Below are positions 48,182 to 50,252 of a stretch of DNA of 50,252 nucleotides, one piece after another. How positions within the stretch are numbered: position 1 is the stretch's first letter; every line of letters begins with the position of its first letter. The position numbers and the translations under genes are program-made. This DNA comes from CAYLHQ01 sp964628935 (GTDB lineage Bacteria > Acidobacteriota > Polarisedimenticolia > Polarisedimenticolales > DASRJG01): positions 1 through 50,252 of the forward strand of contig CAZVOE010000007.1 of NCBI GenBank assembly GCA_964628935.1, in the 5' to 3' direction. The notes beneath the pieces are model-generated. The model searched no databases and had not been told where the DNA came from. It worked only from the letters and a program-made list of their open reading frames with translations.

Positions 48182-48385
48182 GTGCCCAAGGGAAAGGTCA
48201 AGTGGTTCAACAACCTCAAGGGCTATGGTTTCATCGCTCGTGAGGACGGCCCGGACGTGTTCGTCCATTACAGCGCTATCAGCGCCGAGGGGTACCGCAG
48301 CCTCGACGAGGGCGTCGAGGTCGAGTTCGAGATCAAACAGGGGCCGAAAGGCCCTCAGGCCGAGAACGTCGTCCGGCTCGCCTGA
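48182..48385 (+). CDS. Cold-shock protein (CspA family)
   Basis: A 67-residue OB-fold protein of standard Csp length. RNP1 is KGYGFI (residues 13-18) and RNP2 DVFVHY (25-30), with KVKWFNN at the start. It binds single-stranded RNA and DNA and acts as an RNA chaperone. GTG 48182 has AAGGAGG 8 nt upstream. A strong intrinsic terminator follows 24 nt after the stop, closing the EF-G/Hsp20/Lon/Csp group. A GC-rich hairpin in its leader might give temperature control. Confidence 0.96.
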   Translation: MPKGKVKWFNNLKGYGFIAREDGPDVFVHYSAISAEGYRSLDEGVEVEFEIKQGPKGPQAENVVRLA

Positions 48386-48409
48386 TCGCGTCTCCATGCC
48401 CGCGTTTCG

Positions 48410-48446
48410 AGGCCCCGAGGAGACCCCCCGGGGCCTTTTTGTTTTT
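48410..48446 (+). terminator. Intrinsic terminator after the cold-shock gene
   Basis: Stem GGCCCCG (48411-48417) with CGGGGCC (48429-48435), an 11-nt loop, an extra A-T closing pair, then TTTTTGTTTTT. It is the only clear rho-independent terminator I found in the window. Confidence 0.93.
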
Positions 48447-48506
48447 CGTTGACCACGGCCCGCTCGCCGTGCTCTGCTTGGGCATTCTCACCGAAGGGGC
48501 CGGGTC

Positions 48507-49193
48507 TTGGGTCTTGGCGACGGGCGTCCGCAGATCAAGCTCCTCGGCACCCGCGCGGGTGCGAGGGTCGAGGCGGCTCTTCTCGTCCTCGAGGGTGCGG
48601 GACGGGTCGAGCTTTCGCGCGCTTCCGCTCTTGCGGGCGTACTCTCCGACCGGTGCGTCCTCGTCGCGGTCGATGGTGGGCTCAGGACCTGCCGGGCGGC
48701 CGGGCGGCGGCCGGACCTGTTCGTCGGCGATGGCGACTCGTCGGGGCGGGTTCCCGCCGGGATCCCCACGGTACTTTACCCGCGCGACAAGTCCTTCAGC
48801 GACTTTTCCGGTGCGCTCCGTGAAGCCGCGAAGCGCGGGGCGACGCTCGTCGTCGTCGCCGGGCTCCTGGGGGGGCGCATCGACCACGAGTGGGCGAACC
48901 TCCAGTAGATCGGCGCGCACGCGCGGCGCTTCGCCGCGATCCTGGCTCCGACCGCGCGGGGCACGATCCTCGCGACCGCCCGCGGATGCGACGCGGTCAC
49001 GGTCCCGCGTCAGACGTTCTCCCTCTTCGCCCTCGGTTCCGCGGTTCAACTCTCCATGAGGGGTGCGCGCTGGTCGCTGAGGCGACGGACCTTGCGTGCC
49101 GGTGCGACCGGACTGAGCAACGTCACGGGACGCGCGCTGACGCTTCGGGTTCACCGCGGCGTCGCGGCCCTCGTGTTTCCGTCGCAGCGCTGA
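48507..49193 (+). pseudogene. Thiamine pyrophosphokinase-like gene interrupted by an in-frame amber codon
   Basis: The frame from TTG 48507 to TGA 49193 encodes a 228-codon protein of normal TPK length, but TAG at 48906-48908 splits it after 133 codons. Before the stop are VAVDGGLR, LFVGDGDSSG, YPRDKSFSDF and LLGGRIDHEWANLQ; after it the same frame continues with IGAHARRF and ends with the family's beta-sandwich block GLSNVTGRALTLRVHRG. TPK converts thiamine plus ATP to thiamine diphosphate. The motif normally read KD-TD is changed to KSFSD, so this is a diverged member. The lesion may be a sequencing error, a recent inactivation or a stop-codon read-through. The 3' end overlaps the convergent hydrolase gene by 71 nt. 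Confidence 0.8.
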
Positions 49194-50220
49194 GGCCGCA
49201 CTCCGTGAGGAACGTCCAGGCTTCGCGCGCGATCGTCCGGCGGAAGAAGACCTGCGAGGAGTGACCGGCCGGCAGGTGCACCGACCGCCGGGGGCGAAGG
49301 GCCCGTTCCAGGCGCTCTCCCGACGGCGGGGGGTCGACGCGGTCGTGGAGCCCTCGGATGTGGAGGACGTCGCGCCCCGCGAGGCGGAGCACGTGCGCTT
49401 CGAGCTTCAGCGACCGAACCATCGACTCGAGTCGGGAAGGGTCGATTCCGGCCCGCCGGAAACCGTCCCGGAGCCCGGCGGACAGCACCCCGTGCTCGAC
49501 GCCGAACGCGTAGCGGTTCGTGCACGCCACCGAGATCACCGGGAGCCGGAGGGCACCCGCGCTCGAGGCGAGGAGGATCTGGAACGCGCCGAGGCTGAAG
49601 CCGAGCGCCGCGGCCGGTCGGAGGCGAAGGTGCTCCTCGAGGACCGTCCCCGCTGCAGCCTGGTCCCAAGTCCATTGTCGGATCGCGGAGAACAGCCACC
49701 AGGGATTCGGGTTGACCGAGCCCTCCCCGGGGAATTCGCCCCGCGGCGTTCGCTCCATGTGGAACGGTGCCGCCATCGCCGCGACCGGCATGCGGGCGCG
49801 GAAGGGGGCGAGAAACCACTCCCACTTCCGCCAGCGGCGTTGGAAAAGCGGGTGGTGGAAGACGAGGACCGGGGCCCCGGGCGCGGTTCCTGCCGGAACC
49901 CAGACTCGCATCGCGACGCGGTCGTTTTCCGCCCGGCCCGAGGGGAGTGGGGAATCGAAGCGAACCTCGTACTCGGTCGCGCGGATCGAGCGCCCGACCG
50001 GGCGCACGAGGACTCCGCGCACGGAGAGGGACTCGGGAGGGCGGACAAACGCGAGGAGGTCCCGATTCGCCTCCTCGCAGCGCGCTTCCGCTCCCTCCAC
50101 GCCCGATGCGTCGAAGTACCGCCACGGATCGCGGTACCAGCCGACGCCGGCGATCCGGTTGCGGACCCGGAGGCTCGTCTCGAGGAACTGGATCGCCGTT
50201 CCAGTCAAGGCGTCATCCAA
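49123..50220 (-). CDS. Alpha/beta hydrolase-fold protein
   Basis: A 365-residue protein with the nucleophile elbow GFSLGAF (Ser near residue 209), an acid candidate in HDRVDPP and a catalytic-His candidate in PAGHSSQ near 323. The core fold is preceded by about 95 residues with a beta-rich segment (VAMRVWVPAGTAPGAPVLVFHHPLF). No substrate family is recognised; a carboxylesterase or peptidase-like hydrolase is likely. No signal peptide is visible. The start is uncertain: TTG 50220 or TTG 50208, neither with a ribosome-binding sequence. The last 23 codons overlap the thiamine-pyrophosphokinase-like gene. The final 32 bases of the window (50221-50252) show no feature. Confidence 0.75.
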   Translation of the reverse strand: MDDALTGTAIQFLETSLRVRNRIAGVGWYRDPWRYFDASGVEGAEARCEEANRDLLAFVRPPESLSVRGVLVRPVGRSIRATEYEVRFDSPLPSGRAENDRVAMRVWVPAGTAPGAPVLVFHHPLFQRRWRKWEWFLAPFRARMPVAAMAAPFHMERTPRGEFPGEGSVNPNPWWLFSAIRQWTWDQAAAGTVLEEHLRLRPAAALGFSLGAFQILLASSAGALRLPVISVACTNRYAFGVEHGVLSAGLRDGFRRAGIDPSRLESMVRSLKLEAHVLRLAGRDVLHIRGLHDRVDPPPSGERLERALRPRRSVHLPAGHSSQVFFRRTIAREAWTFLTECGLSAATETRGPRRRGEPEASARVP

Positions 50221-50252
50221 CGAGCCAGAGGCTCTCTTGGGGCCTCGAGAGG

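Noticed and set aside
1..50252. tRNA, rRNA or CRISPR sequences
   Set aside because: No T-arm GGTTCRA block outside coding sequence with a matching cloverleaf, no rRNA landmarks and no regularly spaced repeats were found on reading.

Overview
The window is a high-GC, gene-dense stretch of a Gram-negative-type bacterial chromosome from a draft or metagenome assembly (one 10-N scaffold gap at 20456-20465). Several traits point towards Acidobacteriota or Myxococcota-like lineages: lipoprotein sulfatase-fold enzymes including one fused to TPRs, a fused alpha-beta 2-oxoacid dehydrogenase E1, an S8 protease with a MopE-type tail, a tricorn-type S41 protease, many GTG/TTG starts, and promoters recognisable mainly by a TAnnnT -10. 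I cannot fix the phylum from sequence alone. I see no tRNA, rRNA, CRISPR array, phage or insertion sequence.

Region by region. 1-5225 (minus): fused E1, SGNH-type membrane protein, MBOAT acyltransferase, acyl carrier protein and the start of an AMP-dependent ligase. The last four have the same part list as a Dlt-type acyl-transfer relay. 5269-13188: a leaderless sulfatase-fold lipoprotein (plus), then a tightly coupled minus operon of two more sulfatase-fold lipoproteins and two GT-C type membrane glycosyltransferases. 13498-18148: a YqaA/DedA membrane protein, a Gfo/Idh/MocA oxidoreductase, a rhomboid protease with a zinc ribbon, and a 3-hydroxyacyl-CoA dehydrogenase/enoyl-CoA hydratase fusion in the archaeal domain order. 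18324-20314: a small secreted protein coupled to an exported HExxH metalloprotease. 20272-20522: a scaffold gap whose flanks repeat each other, an assembly artefact.

20495-30254: a small membrane protein, 3-hydroxybutyryl-CoA dehydrogenase type enzyme, amidohydrolase, tricorn-like protease, HrpB helicase, and subtilisin-like protease. 30255-37246 (minus, read from the right): BoxR-like regulator, Memo, AMMECR1, a sulfatase-TPR fusion, haem O synthase and a two-gene ABC exporter. 37332-40403 (plus): boxC and boxB of the aerobic benzoyl-CoA epoxidation pathway, divergent from the regulator. Both core promoters lie inside TGCA-N6-TGCR operators. 40379-50252: ApaH-like phosphatase, a helical-repeat protein, an EF-G paralogue, Hsp20, Lon and a cold-shock protein (a proteostasis group closed by a clear terminator), a thiamine-pyrophosphokinase-like gene broken by an in-frame amber codon, and an alpha/beta hydrolase.

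The main themes are acyl-CoA and aromatic catabolism (E1, two HAD-family enzymes, boxBC-boxR), envelope modification (Dlt-like relay, GT-C enzymes, four sulfatase-fold lipoproteins), exported proteolysis and protein quality control. The most noteworthy points are the Thr-for-Cys substitution at the active site of all four sulfatase-fold proteins, the Dlt-like relay in what looks like a Gram-negative, and the compact boxR/boxCB switch without boxA nearby.
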